DNA of 34,836 nucleotides from the NCBI GenBank assembly GCA_003141815.1, contig PLNQ01000064.1:1-34836 (forward strand). Reading direction: 5' to 3'. Below the pieces are notes generated by a model. It was given only the letters and a program-made list of their open reading frames with translations. It had not been told where the DNA came from and searched no databases. Positions 16,978 through 25,432 of this stretch are shown here, piece by piece. Every line of letters starts with the position of its first letter. Position 1 is the stretch's first letter. The translations under genes were made by a program, and so were the position numbers. The stretch is from Acidimicrobiaceae bacterium (lineage in GTDB: Bacteria; Actinomycetota; Acidimicrobiia; Acidimicrobiales; RAAP-2).

Positions 16978-17759
16978 AGGGTGCACAACTTGGCGTGGGC
17001 GAGCGCGTCATGCTCATCGACGCGAAGGACCGCCACTACCTCGTCACTTTGAAAGAAGGTTCGGCCTTTCACACCCACGCCGGCATCGTTCAACACGACG
17101 ACGTGATCGGAGCACTGGAGGGTTCGCTCATACGCTCGAGCACGGAGCGCTCGTTCCTGGTGTTGCGTCCAACACTCTCGGACGTTGTTTTGAAGATGCC
17201 GCGTGGCGCCCAAGTCATCTACCCCAAGGACCTCGGTGCGATCTTGATGCAGGCGGACGTCGGACCCGGGATGCGCGTTCTCGAAGCGGGCGTCGGATCA
17301 GGCGCACTCTCGATGACATTGTTGCGTGCTGGCGCGCGCGTCACGGCTTACGAGATCCGTGAAGACTTCGCCCAGCATGCGATCAAGAACGTCCACGACA
17401 TGTTGGGCGAAGACGTGGACTACGACGTGAAAATTCGCGACGTTACCGAAGGCATCGACGAGGTCGACCTCGACCGCGTGATTCTCGACATGCCCGAACC
17501 GTGGGACGTCGTCAAGCACGCTGAAGGCGCACTTCGCCCGGGCGGCATTTTCCTGGCCTACCTGCCGACGATCAATCAGACCCAGTTACTGCGCGAGGCG
17601 TTGCACCACAACTCGTTCGGATTGGAAGAGACGGTGGAGATCCTTCGGCGTACCTGGCACATCGACGGACGTTCGGTACGACCCGATCACCGAATGGTGG
17701 CGCACACGGGATTCTTGACGTCCGCTCGACGCCTCGTAGGACGCCTCGAGGCTGACTAG
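16974..17759 (+). CDS. trmI: tRNA (adenine-58-N1)-methyltransferase TrmI
   Basis: A 261-residue SAM-dependent enzyme that makes m1A58 in the T loop of tRNAs, acting as a homotetramer. A small N-terminal beta-barrel (residues 1-65) precedes the Rossmann methyltransferase domain. SAM motif I is LEAGVGSGALS (103-113). The catalytic-site motif LDMPEPWD, with its Asp, lies near residue 165. The segment VLKMPRGAQVIYPKDLGAIL is typical of actinobacterial TrmI. trmI close to the proteasome ATPase gene is a known actinobacterial arrangement. Here a ferredoxin gene lies between on the other strand, and its stop overlaps this gene's end by 4 bases. Confidence 0.93.
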   Translation: MKGAQLGVGERVMLIDAKDRHYLVTLKEGSAFHTHAGIVQHDDVIGALEGSLIRSSTERSFLVLRPTLSDVVLKMPRGAQVIYPKDLGAILMQADVGPGMRVLEAGVGSGALSMTLLRAGARVTAYEIREDFAQHAIKNVHDMLGEDVDYDVKIRDVTEGIDEVDLDRVILDMPEPWDVVKHAEGALRPGGIFLAYLPTINQTQLLREALHHNSFGLEETVEILRRTWHIDGRSVRPDHRMVAHTGFLTSARRLVGRLEAD

Positions 17760-17992
17760 TCGCGTTCGATGAAGATGCACTCGCCAGGGCACTCTTCGGA
17801 GGCCTCGATGACTGCGTCTTCGAACTCTGAGGGGACAACGGCCACACCCTCGGCACCACCAGGACTGCTCTTCACGTCGGCGCCTTGCTTCACGTAGGCG
17901 AGTCCGTCGTCGAGGAGAGTGAACACCGAGGGGCAGATCTCTTCACAGAGACCATCTCCCGTGCAGAGGTCTTGGTCAATCCAAACCTTCAT
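17756..17992 (-). CDS. Single-cluster ferredoxin with Asp in the second ligand position
   Basis: A 78-residue acidic ferredoxin. The cluster motif reads Cys10-x2-Asp13-x2-Cys16-x3-Cys20-Pro, and the remote Cys68-Pro completes the site; Cys72 is extra. Asp in place of the second Cys is known from 3Fe-4S ferredoxins and from Asp-ligated 4Fe-4S ferredoxins such as that of Pyrococcus furiosus. It probably carries single electrons to an oxidoreductase such as a cytochrome P450 or similar partner that is not in view. A strong Shine-Dalgarno GGAGGA lies 7 bases before the ATG. It is divergent from arc, with a 21-bp palindrome between. Confidence 0.88.
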   Translation of the reverse strand: MKVWIDQDLCTGDGLCEEICPSVFTLLDDGLAYVKQGADVKSSPGGAEGVAVVPSEFEDAVIEASEECPGECIFIERD

Positions 17993-18028
17993 TTGCGTGT
18001 CCTCCGTGGCGAATTACGTGTAGTCACT

Positions 18029-18049
18029 CTAGTGGTAATACAACTAGAA
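18029..18049. promoter_or_regulatory. 21-bp operator-like inverted repeat between ferredoxin and arc
   Basis: TCTAGT-N9-ACTAGA is a perfect 6-bp inverted repeat with a spacing typical of dimeric HTH regulators. It lies in the 100-base divergent region, about 32 bases upstream of the arc -10 box and within the likely promoter of the ferredoxin gene. No regulator gene is adjacent. Confidence 0.35.
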
Positions 18050-18080
18050 ACGTGACCTCTCCAAGTGCTGCGTACTCCCC

Positions 18081-18086
18081 TAGGGT
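18081..18086 (+). promoter_or_regulatory. -10 box of arc (leaderless type)
   Basis: TAGGGT is followed by 6 bases and the ATG of arc at 18093. There is no Shine-Dalgarno. This is the likely main promoter of the Pup-proteasome operon. Confidence 0.5.
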
Positions 18087-18092
18087 GGCAAT

Positions 18093-19838
18093 ATGGACGG
18101 TTCTCAAGGATTTCACGATTCTCCTCGAGGAGAGCGCGACGAACCCGGCGCTTCGAATTCTTCGCGTGACCTGACGTTGAGCGATGTCGATCAGGCCAAC
18201 CGGCGCATTGAACTGCTCGAAGAAAAACTCCTTGAGGCCCGTGGTCAACTTTCGCAGAGCCGTTCCAATAACGAAAAACTGACGATAACGATTCAACAGA
18301 CGCGTGATCAGATTGCGGCGTTGCGCGACGAAGTCGAGAAGTTGACGCAGCCGCCAGCCGTCTACGGCACCTTCACCGGATTCAACGAGGACGGCTCGGT
18401 GGACATCTTCGCCTCGGGTCGAAAGATGCGCGTGGCTCTGCACCCGGGTCTTGACCCCGCACAAATTGCTCGCGGTGACGAAGTCGTCTTGAACGAGTCC
18501 TTCACCGTGATCGGTGTGCGTGACGCTGACGGCCAAGGTGAGGTCGTGACGGTGAAAGAAGTACTCGACGAACGGCGCGTCCTCGTGTACGGACGAGCCG
18601 ACGAGGAGCGCGTAGTCGAACTCGCCGAGGCGTTGCGTTCGGTGAAGCTGCGAAGCGGCGACGCGTTGCTCTTGGACTTGCGGTCGAATCTTCTCACCGA
18701 GAAGCTCATCCGCCAAGAGGCCGAGGAGTTGATCCTCGAAGAGGTCCCCGACATCAGTTACGCCGACGTCGGTGGACTCGACGCACAGATCGAGGCCATC
18801 ACCGACGCCGTTGAGTTGCCCTACCTGCACCGGACGCTCTTTCACGAATACGACCTTCCGGCCCCCAAGGGAATCTTGCTCTACGGGCCTCCGGGCTGTG
18901 GCAAGACCTTGATCGCCAAGGCCGTCGCAAACTCTCTGTCACAGAAGGTGGGCGAACTGACCGGCAATCGCAACGTTCGCTCGTACTTCTTGAACATCAA
19001 GGGCCCGGAGTTGCTGAACAAGTACGTGGGTGAAACCGAACGCCAGATCCGGGTTGTGTTTCAGCGCGCGCGGGAGAAGGCCGAGGAGGGTGTTCCCGTC
19101 ATTGTCTTCTTCGACGAGATGGACTCGCTCTTTCGCACGCGTGGCACCGGCATCAGTTCGGATATGGAGTCGACGATCGTGCCGCAACTTTTGGCCGAAA
19201 TCGACGGTGTGGAGTCGTTGCGCGACGTCATCGTCATCGGTGCCACCAACCGTGAGGACCTCATCGACCCCGCGATCCTTCGCCCGGGGCGACTCGACGT
19301 GAAGATCAAGATCGAACGCCCCGACGCCGAGGCGGCAGCCCAGATCTTTCAGCGTTACCTCCACGTGAACTTGCCACTCGACGAATCGACAGTTCGAGAA
19401 CTCGGTGGGGGAGACCGCGCCAAGGCCGTTCAGTTGATCATCGAAGAGACCGTGTCGAACATGTTCCGTATCGACGACGAGAACCGCTTCCTCGAGGTCA
19501 CGTACCAGGGCGGCGACAAGGAGATCCTCTACTTCAAGGACTTCGCGTCGGGCGCCATGATCGAGAACATCGTGCGACGTGCGAAGAAGATCGCCGTGAA
19601 GCGAGAGATCGCCGATCAGGGGAGGGGTCTACGCAAGGAAGATCTCTTCGAATCGATTCGCCAAGAGTTCCGCGAAAATGAAGACCTGCCGAACACGACC
19701 AACCCCGACGACTGGGCGCGCATCTCGGGTAAGAAGGGTGAGCGGATCATTTTCATCCGAACACTTATCAATCGTGAAGAGGATGACGAGAAGGGTGGTC
19801 GCTCCATCCAACACGTGGGAACCGGACAGTATCTCTAG
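18093..19838 (+). CDS. arc: Proteasome-associated AAA ATPase ARC (Mpa)
   Basis: A 581-residue hexameric AAA ATPase that binds Pup on tagged proteins, unfolds them and feeds them to the 20S proteasome. An N-terminal coiled coil (about residues 28-85) captures Pup. Two OB-fold segments follow (about 88-190). The AAA domain has Walker A GPPGCGKT at 265-272, Walker B with Asp341-Glu342 and [15 protein letters not shown] as the arginine-finger region. The C terminus ends GQYL, the motif that docks into the proteasome and opens its gate. Length is normal. dop starts 4 bases after the stop. The N-terminal 30 residues are Ser/Asp/Gly-rich and probably disordered. Confidence 0.97.
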   Translation: MDGSQGFHDSPRGERDEPGASNSSRDLTLSDVDQANRRIELLEEKLLEARGQLSQSRSNNEKLTITIQQTRDQIAALRDEVEKLTQPPAVYGTFTGFNEDGSVDIFASGRKMRVALHPGLDPAQIARGDEVVLNESFTVIGVRDADGQGEVVTVKEVLDERRVLVYGRADEERVVELAEALRSVKLRSGDALLLDLRSNLLTEKLIRQEAEELILEEVPDISYADVGGLDAQIEAITDAVELPYLHRTLFHEYDLPAPKGILLYGPPGCGKTLIAKAVANSLSQKVGELTGNRNVRSYFLNIKGPELLNKYVGETERQIRVVFQRAREKAEEGVPVIVFFDEMDSLFRTRGTGISSDMESTIVPQLLAEIDGVESLRDVIVIGATNREDLIDPAILRPGRLDVKIKIERPDAEAAAQIFQRYLHVNLPLDESTVRELGGGDRAKAVQLIIEETVSNMFRIDDENRFLEVTYQGGDKEILYFKDFASGAMIENIVRRAKKIAVKREIADQGRGLRKEDLFESIRQEFRENEDLPNTTNPDDWARISGKKGERIIFIRTLINREEDDEKGGRSIQHVGTGQYL

Positions 19839-19842
19839 CACC

Positions 19843-21330
19843 ATGGCCATCGAGAAGGTTCTCGGCATCGAGACGGAGTACGGCATCGCCGGGGGACCGG
19901 ACTTCGACCCGATCACAGCGTCGAGCATTATCGTCAACGCCTACGCGCAACAGGGCCGAACGCGGATCAACTGGGACTTCGACGGCGAAACGCCTGATAT
20001 GGACGCCCGAGGTCGCGTGGACCTGACCTCGTTCGCGCCGATCGTCGAAACCCACCTCGCCAACACCGTCCTCACCAACGGCGCGCGACTGTACGTCGAC
20101 CACGCGCACCCGGAGTACTCGTCGCCCGAGTGTCGGACGCCGCTCGAAGCCACGCTCTACGACGCGGCCGGCGAAGAGATCATGCGTCGTGCGCTCGGCA
20201 TCGCGAACGACTCGCTCGATCCCACGCTGGCCATTACGCTTTACAAGAACAACTCGGACGGCAAGGGGAACTCTTACGGTACGCATGAGAACTATCTCGT
20301 GCGCCGTGACGTCGAATTCTCCCATCTCGTGCGCGCCATGGTGCCCCACTTCGTCTCACGTCAAGTGGTGATTGGGGCCGGCAAGGTTGGTGCGGAGACC
20401 GAGGCCGCACTCGAGCACAATCCCGCGTTCCAACTCTCCCAGCGCGCGGAGTTCTTCGAGGAGATCGTGGGTCTCGAGACCACGTTGAAGCGCCCGATCA
20501 TCAACACCCGCGATGAACCGCACAGTGACGCCGAGCGCTTCCGACGTCTCCACGTGATCATCGGCGACGCCAACATGAGTCAAACCGCGACCTTCGTGAA
20601 ACTCGGCTCGACGGCCCTCCTCTTGGCCGCCCTGGAGGAGTTCGGCCCGGTGTCGTTTCCGGCCTTACCCAGCTCGCCAGTCCACGCCGTTCGCGCGTTC
20701 GCAAGGGATCTGACCCTGCGCGAAGGAGTGCCGTGTGACGACGATCGCACGCGAAGCGCCTGGGACTTCCAGGACGAGCTGTGGCACGTTGCGAAGGACT
20801 ATGTCGGGCGAACGGGCGCGAGTGCCGTCGCCGACAGCGACGAGGTCGACTTCATCATGACCCAGTGGCGCGAAATGCTCGACGGCGTACGCGACGACCG
20901 CGACGCGGTCGCCGACCGGGTGGACTGGGTAGCGAAACTTCGCGTCGTGAACGGCTACCAGGAGCGCTACACGCTGCGCGATCACGACGCGAAGCTGCGC
21001 GCTATCGATCTTCAGTACCACGACCTTCGTCCCACGCACTCGCTCGCCCAGCGCGTGGGACTGCGTCGTCTGTGCGGCGACGTCGAAGTTCGTGAATCCG
21101 TTCACAATCCTCCGCTGACGACGAGGGCCTACTTTCGTGGTCAATGCGTGGCGAGATTTCCTGAACAGATCGTGGCCGCAAATTGGGATTCGGTCGTTTT
21201 TGATCTCGGTGAGGGTCCCCTCCAACGCGTGCCAATGCTGGATCCTTTAAGGGGTACCCATGCACTCACCTGGGAGTTGCTAGAAACAAGTGCGACGGCA
21301 AATGAACTTCTTGACGCACTAGACAGGTAG
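19843..21330 (+). CDS. dop: Depupylase/deamidase Dop
   Basis: A 495-residue member of the carboxylate-amine ligase fold related to glutamine synthetase. Dop removes Pup from tagged proteins, and in species with Gln-ended Pup it also deamidates that Gln. The start MAIEKVLGIETEYGIA carries the ATP/metal-binding ETEYGI motif. Residues 17-57 form the extra 'Dop loop' that separates Dop from PafA. Asp86 in YVDHAHPEYSSPE matches the catalytic Asp of the family. The frame is open upstream inside arc, but the ATG at 19843 gives the conserved N terminus and a 4-base gap. Because Pup here ends in Glu, depupylation is probably its main job. Confidence 0.95.
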   Translation: MAIEKVLGIETEYGIAGGPDFDPITASSIIVNAYAQQGRTRINWDFDGETPDMDARGRVDLTSFAPIVETHLANTVLTNGARLYVDHAHPEYSSPECRTPLEATLYDAAGEEIMRRALGIANDSLDPTLAITLYKNNSDGKGNSYGTHENYLVRRDVEFSHLVRAMVPHFVSRQVVIGAGKVGAETEAALEHNPAFQLSQRAEFFEEIVGLETTLKRPIINTRDEPHSDAERFRRLHVIIGDANMSQTATFVKLGSTALLLAALEEFGPVSFPALPSSPVHAVRAFARDLTLREGVPCDDDRTRSAWDFQDELWHVAKDYVGRTGASAVADSDEVDFIMTQWREMLDGVRDDRDAVADRVDWVAKLRVVNGYQERYTLRDHDAKLRAIDLQYHDLRPTHSLAQRVGLRRLCGDVEVRESVHNPPLTTRAYFRGQCVARFPEQIVAANWDSVVFDLGEGPLQRVPMLDPLRGTHALTWELLETSATANELLDALDR

Positions 21331-21339
21331 AACGAACGT

Positions 21340-21534
21340 ATGAGTGAACGAGAACGAATTCAAAAACAGCGCAGTGAGCGCACAGCTGAGACCTCCAGCG
21401 AGGTCTCTGTCGACGCGACCAAGGGAGACCAGCTAAAGGCCGACCTTGACGACCTGCTGGACGAGATTGACGAAGTTCTCGAAGAGAACGCTGAGGAGTT
21501 CGTACGTAACTACGTACAAAAAGGCGGCGAGTAG
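21340..21534 (+). CDS. pup: Prokaryotic ubiquitin-like protein Pup
   Basis: A 64-residue, very acidic, intrinsically disordered tag protein. The central part (DQLKADLDDLLDEIDEVL) is the segment that forms a helix on the ARC coiled coil. The C terminus is VQKGGE. PafA joins the gamma-carboxylate of the last Glu to lysines of target proteins. Mycobacterial Pup ends in Gln and must first be deamidated by Dop; here Glu is encoded directly. It lies 9 bases after dop and 2 bases before prcB. A 7-bp perfect inverted repeat sits in its last codons (21502-21517). Confidence 0.96.
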   Translation: MSERERIQKQRSERTAETSSEVSVDATKGDQLKADLDDLLDEIDEVLEENAEEFVRNYVQKGGE

Positions 21535-21536
21535 GC

Positions 21537-22331
21537 GTGGGACTTCCGCTCTTCAGCGCCCACGGAGATCCCGGACCCTCGTTTTGGCACTTCGCCGACT
21601 CCGTGGGCCTCGCGCCGTCGCCTGGGACCCTTCATAACGACGCACCCCACGCGACGACCGTCATCGCCGTTCGTTACGACCACGGCGTCGTCATGGTCGG
21701 CGATCGCCAAGCCACGGGTAACTACATCGCGAGTCGTGACGTACGAAAGATAGAGCCAGCCGATCGTTTCACGGCACTGGCGATATCGGGCAGTGCCGCG
21801 CGCGGCATGGAGCTCTTGAAGATCGCCCAGTTGTCCTTCGAGCACTACGAGAAGATGACCGACTCGGCGCTCAGCCTCGAAGGTAAGGCCAACTACCTCT
21901 CGCCAATCATCCAACGAAACAATCTTTCGTCGCCGCTGCTGGTACTGCCGCTCCTCGCAGGCTGGGATGAGAGTCACTTGGTGGGGCGAATTTTCGAATA
22001 CGACGGCGCTGGGGGATGCTACGAGCGATTCGACTTCGCCACCATTGGCTCGGGTTCGCCCTTCGCCGAGGGCGCGCTCCGCCTCGGCTTTCGATCGGAC
22101 TTGAACCGCGAAGAGGCCCTCGAGTTGGGTGCACTCGCGCTCTACGAGGCTGGTGACAACGATCCCAGTACGGGCGGGCCGGACTTCGTGCGCAACATCT
22201 TTCCAATGATGATCACCGTCAGCGCGGAGGGTTTCCAGGAGATCGCCAGCCCCGAGGTGGGCGAGCGGTTCCGTCTCATCAATGAGCGCCGTACCGAATC
22301 GCGCGGCGTAGCGGGTGGATCGCTGCGATGA
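21537..22331 (+). CDS. prcB: Proteasome beta subunit PrcB
   Basis: The 264-residue precursor of the catalytic 20S subunit. A propeptide of about 39 residues ends in PHA, followed by Thr40 in TTVIAVRYDHG, the N-terminal nucleophile exposed by self-cleavage. The GDRQATGN segment and the Lys in DVRKIEPADRF correspond to the conserved catalytic Asp and Lys of the fold. The usual Gly before the nucleophile is Ala here. The GTG start is 2 bases after the pup stop, with no strong Shine-Dalgarno, suggesting coupling. prcA overlaps the end by 4 bases. Confidence 0.95.
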   Translation: MGLPLFSAHGDPGPSFWHFADSVGLAPSPGTLHNDAPHATTVIAVRYDHGVVMVGDRQATGNYIASRDVRKIEPADRFTALAISGSAARGMELLKIAQLSFEHYEKMTDSALSLEGKANYLSPIIQRNNLSSPLLVLPLLAGWDESHLVGRIFEYDGAGGCYERFDFATIGSGSPFAEGALRLGFRSDLNREEALELGALALYEAGDNDPSTGGPDFVRNIFPMMITVSAEGFQEIASPEVGERFRLINERRTESRGVAGGSLR

Positions 22332-23005
22332 GTAACTACTTCTACGTGTCGCCCGAACAACTGATTAAGGACCGGGCGGAATTCGCCCAGAAGGGCATCG
22401 CGCGGGGACGTTCCATCGTCGCAGCCATCTACGACAACGGCGTGGTTCTGGTGGCGGAGAACCCCTCGGCGTCGCTGAACAAGATCTCCGAGGTCTACGA
22501 CCGCATCGCCTTCGCAGGAGTGGGCAAGTACAACGAGTTCGATCGATTGCGCGAAGCTGGTATCCGATGGGCCGACTCGACGGGGTTCACGTACTCTCGC
22601 GAGGACGTTGACGCGCGTGCGCTCGCGAACTACTACGCCCAGCACTTGGGCGACATGTTCACGGAGGGACAAAAACCCTTGGAGGTTGAGATCCTCGTGG
22701 CGCAGTTGGGTAACAAGCTTCGCCCCACCAAGCTCTATCGCGTCGCCTACGAGGGCACCATCTCTGATGAGCCCCGCTTCGCGGTGCTGGGAGGCGACGC
22801 CGAAACCATCAAGGACCGCTTCGCGCTCTCGGAGGACTCACTTCAGTCACTCACGACCACCTTGCACAACGCGTGCAGGGCGCTCTCAGGTCCCGATCGG
22901 GTCATACCGGCCGAGGAACTCGAAGTGGGCATCCTCGAGGACCGCGGCAATCGTCGTACGTTCTTGCGACTCACGGACGATCAAGTGAAGGAGCTTCTGA
23001 GCTGA
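22328..23005 (+). CDS. prcA: Proteasome alpha subunit PrcA
   Basis: A 225-residue structural subunit that forms the outer rings of the 20S proteasome and the gate opened by the ARC C terminus. The start MSNYFYVSPEQLIKDRAEFAQKGIARG is the typical actinobacterial gate and H0 helix region. GVVLVAENPS and KISEVYDRIAFAGVGKYNEFDRLR are family signatures. There is no N-terminal Thr nucleophile, as expected for alpha. The ATG overlaps the prcB stop (ATGA), which supports balanced translation of the two subunits. The length is slightly short compared with mycobacterial PrcA and lacks a long acidic tail. Confidence 0.95.
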   Translation: MSNYFYVSPEQLIKDRAEFAQKGIARGRSIVAAIYDNGVVLVAENPSASLNKISEVYDRIAFAGVGKYNEFDRLREAGIRWADSTGFTYSREDVDARALANYYAQHLGDMFTEGQKPLEVEILVAQLGNKLRPTKLYRVAYEGTISDEPRFAVLGGDAETIKDRFALSEDSLQSLTTTLHNACRALSGPDRVIPAEELEVGILEDRGNRRTFLRLTDDQVKELLS

Positions 23006-23024
23006 GGTCGGCTCGGGTCACGTC

Positions 23025-24395
23025 ATGTTACGGAGAATCTACGGTGTAGAAACCGAATACGGAATCACTTTCTCCTTGCGCGGTCAACGACGACTTAGTC
23101 CTGACGAAGTCTCACGGTTCCTCTTTCGAAAGGTCGTCGCCTGGGGCCGGTCGTCCAACGTCTTTCTCGAAAACGGCAGTCGGCTCTATCTCGACGTGGG
23201 CAGTCACCCCGAGTACGCCACCGCTGAATGCGACTCGTTGACCGATCTCGTGGCTCAGGATAAGGCCGGTGAGTCGATCCTTCGTGAGCTCGTTGGCTAC
23301 GCGCAGTCGCAACTGAGCGACGAAGGAATTCGCGGCGACATCTATCTGTTCAAGAACAACACCGACTCGACGGGCAACTCCTACGGTTGTCACGAGAACT
23401 ACTGCATCGAACGGATTGAGGACCTCAGCCGGCTTGAGAACGTCTTCATCCCGTTTCTCATAAGTCGCCAAATCTTCACGGGCGCGGGCAAAGTCGTCAC
23501 CAACGCCAAGGGAACCGCCTACTCCATGAGTCAGCGGGCGGAACACATCTGGGAGGCCATCTCCTCCGCGACGACACGCAGTCGTCCGATCATCAACACG
23601 CGCGACGAGCCCCACGCCGATCCCGAGAAGTTTCGACGACTGCACGTCATCGTGGGTGACTCGAACATGAGTGAGTTCGCGACGTACCTGAAGATTGGAA
23701 CCGCTTCGGTGGTCCTGGCGATGATCGAAGACGACATCGTCCAGTTGCGCGACTATTCAATGGCGTCGCCCATCAACGCGCTGCGCGATATCTCGTACGA
23801 CCTCTGGAGCAAGGAGCCGGTCAAACTCATGAACGGCCGCGACTTGACGGCGCTCGAGATCCAAGAGGATCTCTGTGAGCGCGCCGAGAAGTTCGTCGAA
23901 GTCCGTGACCTTCCGGCCGACCAAGTGCACGCGGTTCGGCTCTGGCGAGAGGTCATCGAGCAGTACCGCAGCGACCCCATGGGCCTCGCCGACCGGGTCG
24001 ACTGGATCGCCAAGCTCCAGATCATCGATCGCGAACGTGAACGAAGTGGCGTCGAACTGAGTGACCCGAAGATCGCCCTGATCGACTTGATCTATCACGA
24101 CACCAACCTCGATCGTGGACTCTTCTATCGGCGTTCGTCCAAAGGGCACTTCGAGCGCATGGTGAGCGACGAGCAAGTAGAGCGCGCCACAACCACGCCG
24201 CCGCCGACGACGCGGGCGCACATGCGTGGCACGTTCATACAGGCTGCGAAGCATTGGCGTCGTGACTACACCGTGGACTGGGTGCACCTCAAGCTCAACG
24301 ACGAGATGCAACGCACGGTGTTGCTCAAGGACCCCTTCAAGAGCACCGACGAACGTTTTCAAAAACTGTTGGCCTCTCTCGAGCGTCACGGCTGA
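23025..24395 (+). CDS. pafA: Pup-protein ligase PafA
   Basis: A 456-residue ligase that phosphorylates the C-terminal Glu of Pup with ATP and couples it to a lysine of the target. The N terminus MLRRIYGVETEYGITF carries the nucleotide/metal motif. Asp57 in LYLDVGSHPEYATAEC is the catalytic Asp of the family. The Dop-type loop after ETEYGI is absent, which separates it from the paralogous Dop in the same operon. Long shared stretches with Dop (for example TRSRPIINTRDEPHAD and RRLHVIVGDSNMS) show their common origin. It begins 19 bases after prcA; lepB follows after 18 bases. pafB and pafC, which often follow, are absent. Confidence 0.96.
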   Translation: MLRRIYGVETEYGITFSLRGQRRLSPDEVSRFLFRKVVAWGRSSNVFLENGSRLYLDVGSHPEYATAECDSLTDLVAQDKAGESILRELVGYAQSQLSDEGIRGDIYLFKNNTDSTGNSYGCHENYCIERIEDLSRLENVFIPFLISRQIFTGAGKVVTNAKGTAYSMSQRAEHIWEAISSATTRSRPIINTRDEPHADPEKFRRLHVIVGDSNMSEFATYLKIGTASVVLAMIEDDIVQLRDYSMASPINALRDISYDLWSKEPVKLMNGRDLTALEIQEDLCERAEKFVEVRDLPADQVHAVRLWREVIEQYRSDPMGLADRVDWIAKLQIIDRERERSGVELSDPKIALIDLIYHDTNLDRGLFYRRSSKGHFERMVSDEQVERATTTPPPTTRAHMRGTFIQAAKHWRRDYTVDWVHLKLNDEMQRTVLLKDPFKSTDERFQKLLASLERHG

Positions 24396-24413
24396 GACAT
24401 CGAAGCATGATTC

Positions 24414-24995
24414 GTGACTGACGAGGCTCTCGTCGTCACGGACGGTCCACCGCCGCCTCAAAGAACGCTCCGGAGATCTCGCGTCGCCCTTGAGTGGATC
24501 GTCGTCGTCGCCGTGGCGGTGGTGGTTTCGGTGTTTATTCGTGCCTTCATCTTCCAAACGTTCTACATTCCCTCGGCGTCGATGGAACCCACCTTGTTGA
24601 TCGGCGACCGGTTGGTGGTGAACAAACTGAGCGTCCAATTCGGAACAATCAACGTAGGCGACGTCGTTGTGTTCAAAGCGCCGCCGAGTGAGAACTGTGG
24701 CGACCCGGTCGTGGATCTCGTCAAGCGCGTTATTGGCACGCCGGGCGATCACCTCACGTCGAAAGGCAACACCATCTACGTGAACGGCGTCGCGCTCCAC
24801 GAGAAGTGGCCGCACACCGAGCCCCTCGGCCCAGCGATCGGAAACGTCACGGTACGCGCGAATCACTACTTCGTGATGGGCGACAACCACTCGGACTCGT
24901 GCGACAGTCGAAACTGGGGGACGGTACCACGTTCGGACATCATTGGCAAGGTCTTGGTGCGGATATGGCCACTTTCTCGCGTCGCCTGGCTCTAA
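24414..24995 (+). CDS. lepB: Signal peptidase I
   Basis: A 193-residue membrane-bound serine protease that removes signal peptides from exported proteins. A short Pro-rich cytoplasmic N terminus is followed by one membrane helix (about residues 25-47). Ser56 in SASMEPT is the catalytic nucleophile, and Lys104 in VKRVIGTPGD is the general base. The C-terminal GDNHSDSCDSR box is the family's box E. It is the short one-helix form typical of Gram-positives. The GTG start is inferred from the pafA spacing (18 bases). It is followed by the Tat genes, so the block joins export and turnover functions. Confidence 0.94.
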   Translation: MTDEALVVTDGPPPPQRTLRRSRVALEWIVVVAVAVVVSVFIRAFIFQTFYIPSASMEPTLLIGDRLVVNKLSVQFGTINVGDVVVFKAPPSENCGDPVVDLVKRVIGTPGDHLTSKGNTIYVNGVALHEKWPHTEPLGPAIGNVTVRANHYFVMGDNHSDSCDSRNWGTVPRSDIIGKVLVRIWPLSRVAWL

Positions 24996-25015
24996 AACCT
25001 TGAGGAGTCGCGCCC

Positions 25016-25021
25016 TACAAT
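25016..25021 (+). promoter_or_regulatory. -10 box of the tatA/B-type gene (leaderless type)
   Basis: TACAAT is followed by 6 bases and the GTG at 25028. It starts a second transcription unit inside the collinear block, covering the Tat genes, helicase and ThyX-like gene. Confidence 0.5.
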
Positions 25022-25027
25022 GGGGAC

Positions 25028-25426
25028 GTGTTCAGTTTGAGTCCAATAAAACTCATGGTGATAGTTGGCGTCGTGTTGCTGCTCATGGGTCCGGACAAGT
25101 TGCCAGAAGTGGCACACAAACTTGGCGCAACCTGGCGTGCCATCAAGAACCTTCAAGAGAAGGTTGAAGCCGAGGTTCGAGAGGCGATCCCCAACCTGCC
25201 GAGCACCGGCGACATTGCTCGCATCGCGCGCAGTCCAGTCAACATCTTGAACCAATTGGCCGACCGCGTGGACGCGAAGGAGGCCGCAGCTAATCAACCC
25301 GTCGCGCCCGAGGGCGAACTGGCCGGAGACGAGTCGCCACCACTCCTGACGACACCGCGACCTCCCACGCCCCCACCCACGCGAGCCGACGATCAGTCGC
25401 CGCCGCCCGATCCCTCGCTGAACTAA
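25028..25426 (+). CDS. Twin-arginine translocase TatA/TatB family subunit
   Basis: A 132-residue protein with one N-terminal membrane helix (about residues 6-22, IKLMVIVGVVLLLMG), a hinge GPDKLPE, an amphipathic helix (about 27-60) and a Pro-rich, disordered tail (95-132). This is the TatA/TatB plan. The Gly-Pro hinge and long tail lean towards TatB, whereas TatA usually has Phe-Gly at the hinge. No second TatA-type gene is nearby, so it may serve in a minimal TatAC system or as TatB. tatC follows after 6 bases. The GTG start is supported by the -10 box 6 bases upstream. Confidence 0.85.
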   Translation: MFSLSPIKLMVIVGVVLLLMGPDKLPEVAHKLGATWRAIKNLQEKVEAEVREAIPNLPSTGDIARIARSPVNILNQLADRVDAKEAAANQPVAPEGELAGDESPPLLTTPRPPTPPPTRADDQSPPPDPSLN

Positions 25427-25432
25427 ACCTCG

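Noticed and set aside
19678..19842. N-terminal extension of the Dop frame into arc
   Set aside because: The conserved Dop N terminus begins at the ATG at 19843; the upstream part lies inside arc and looks like shadow sequence.
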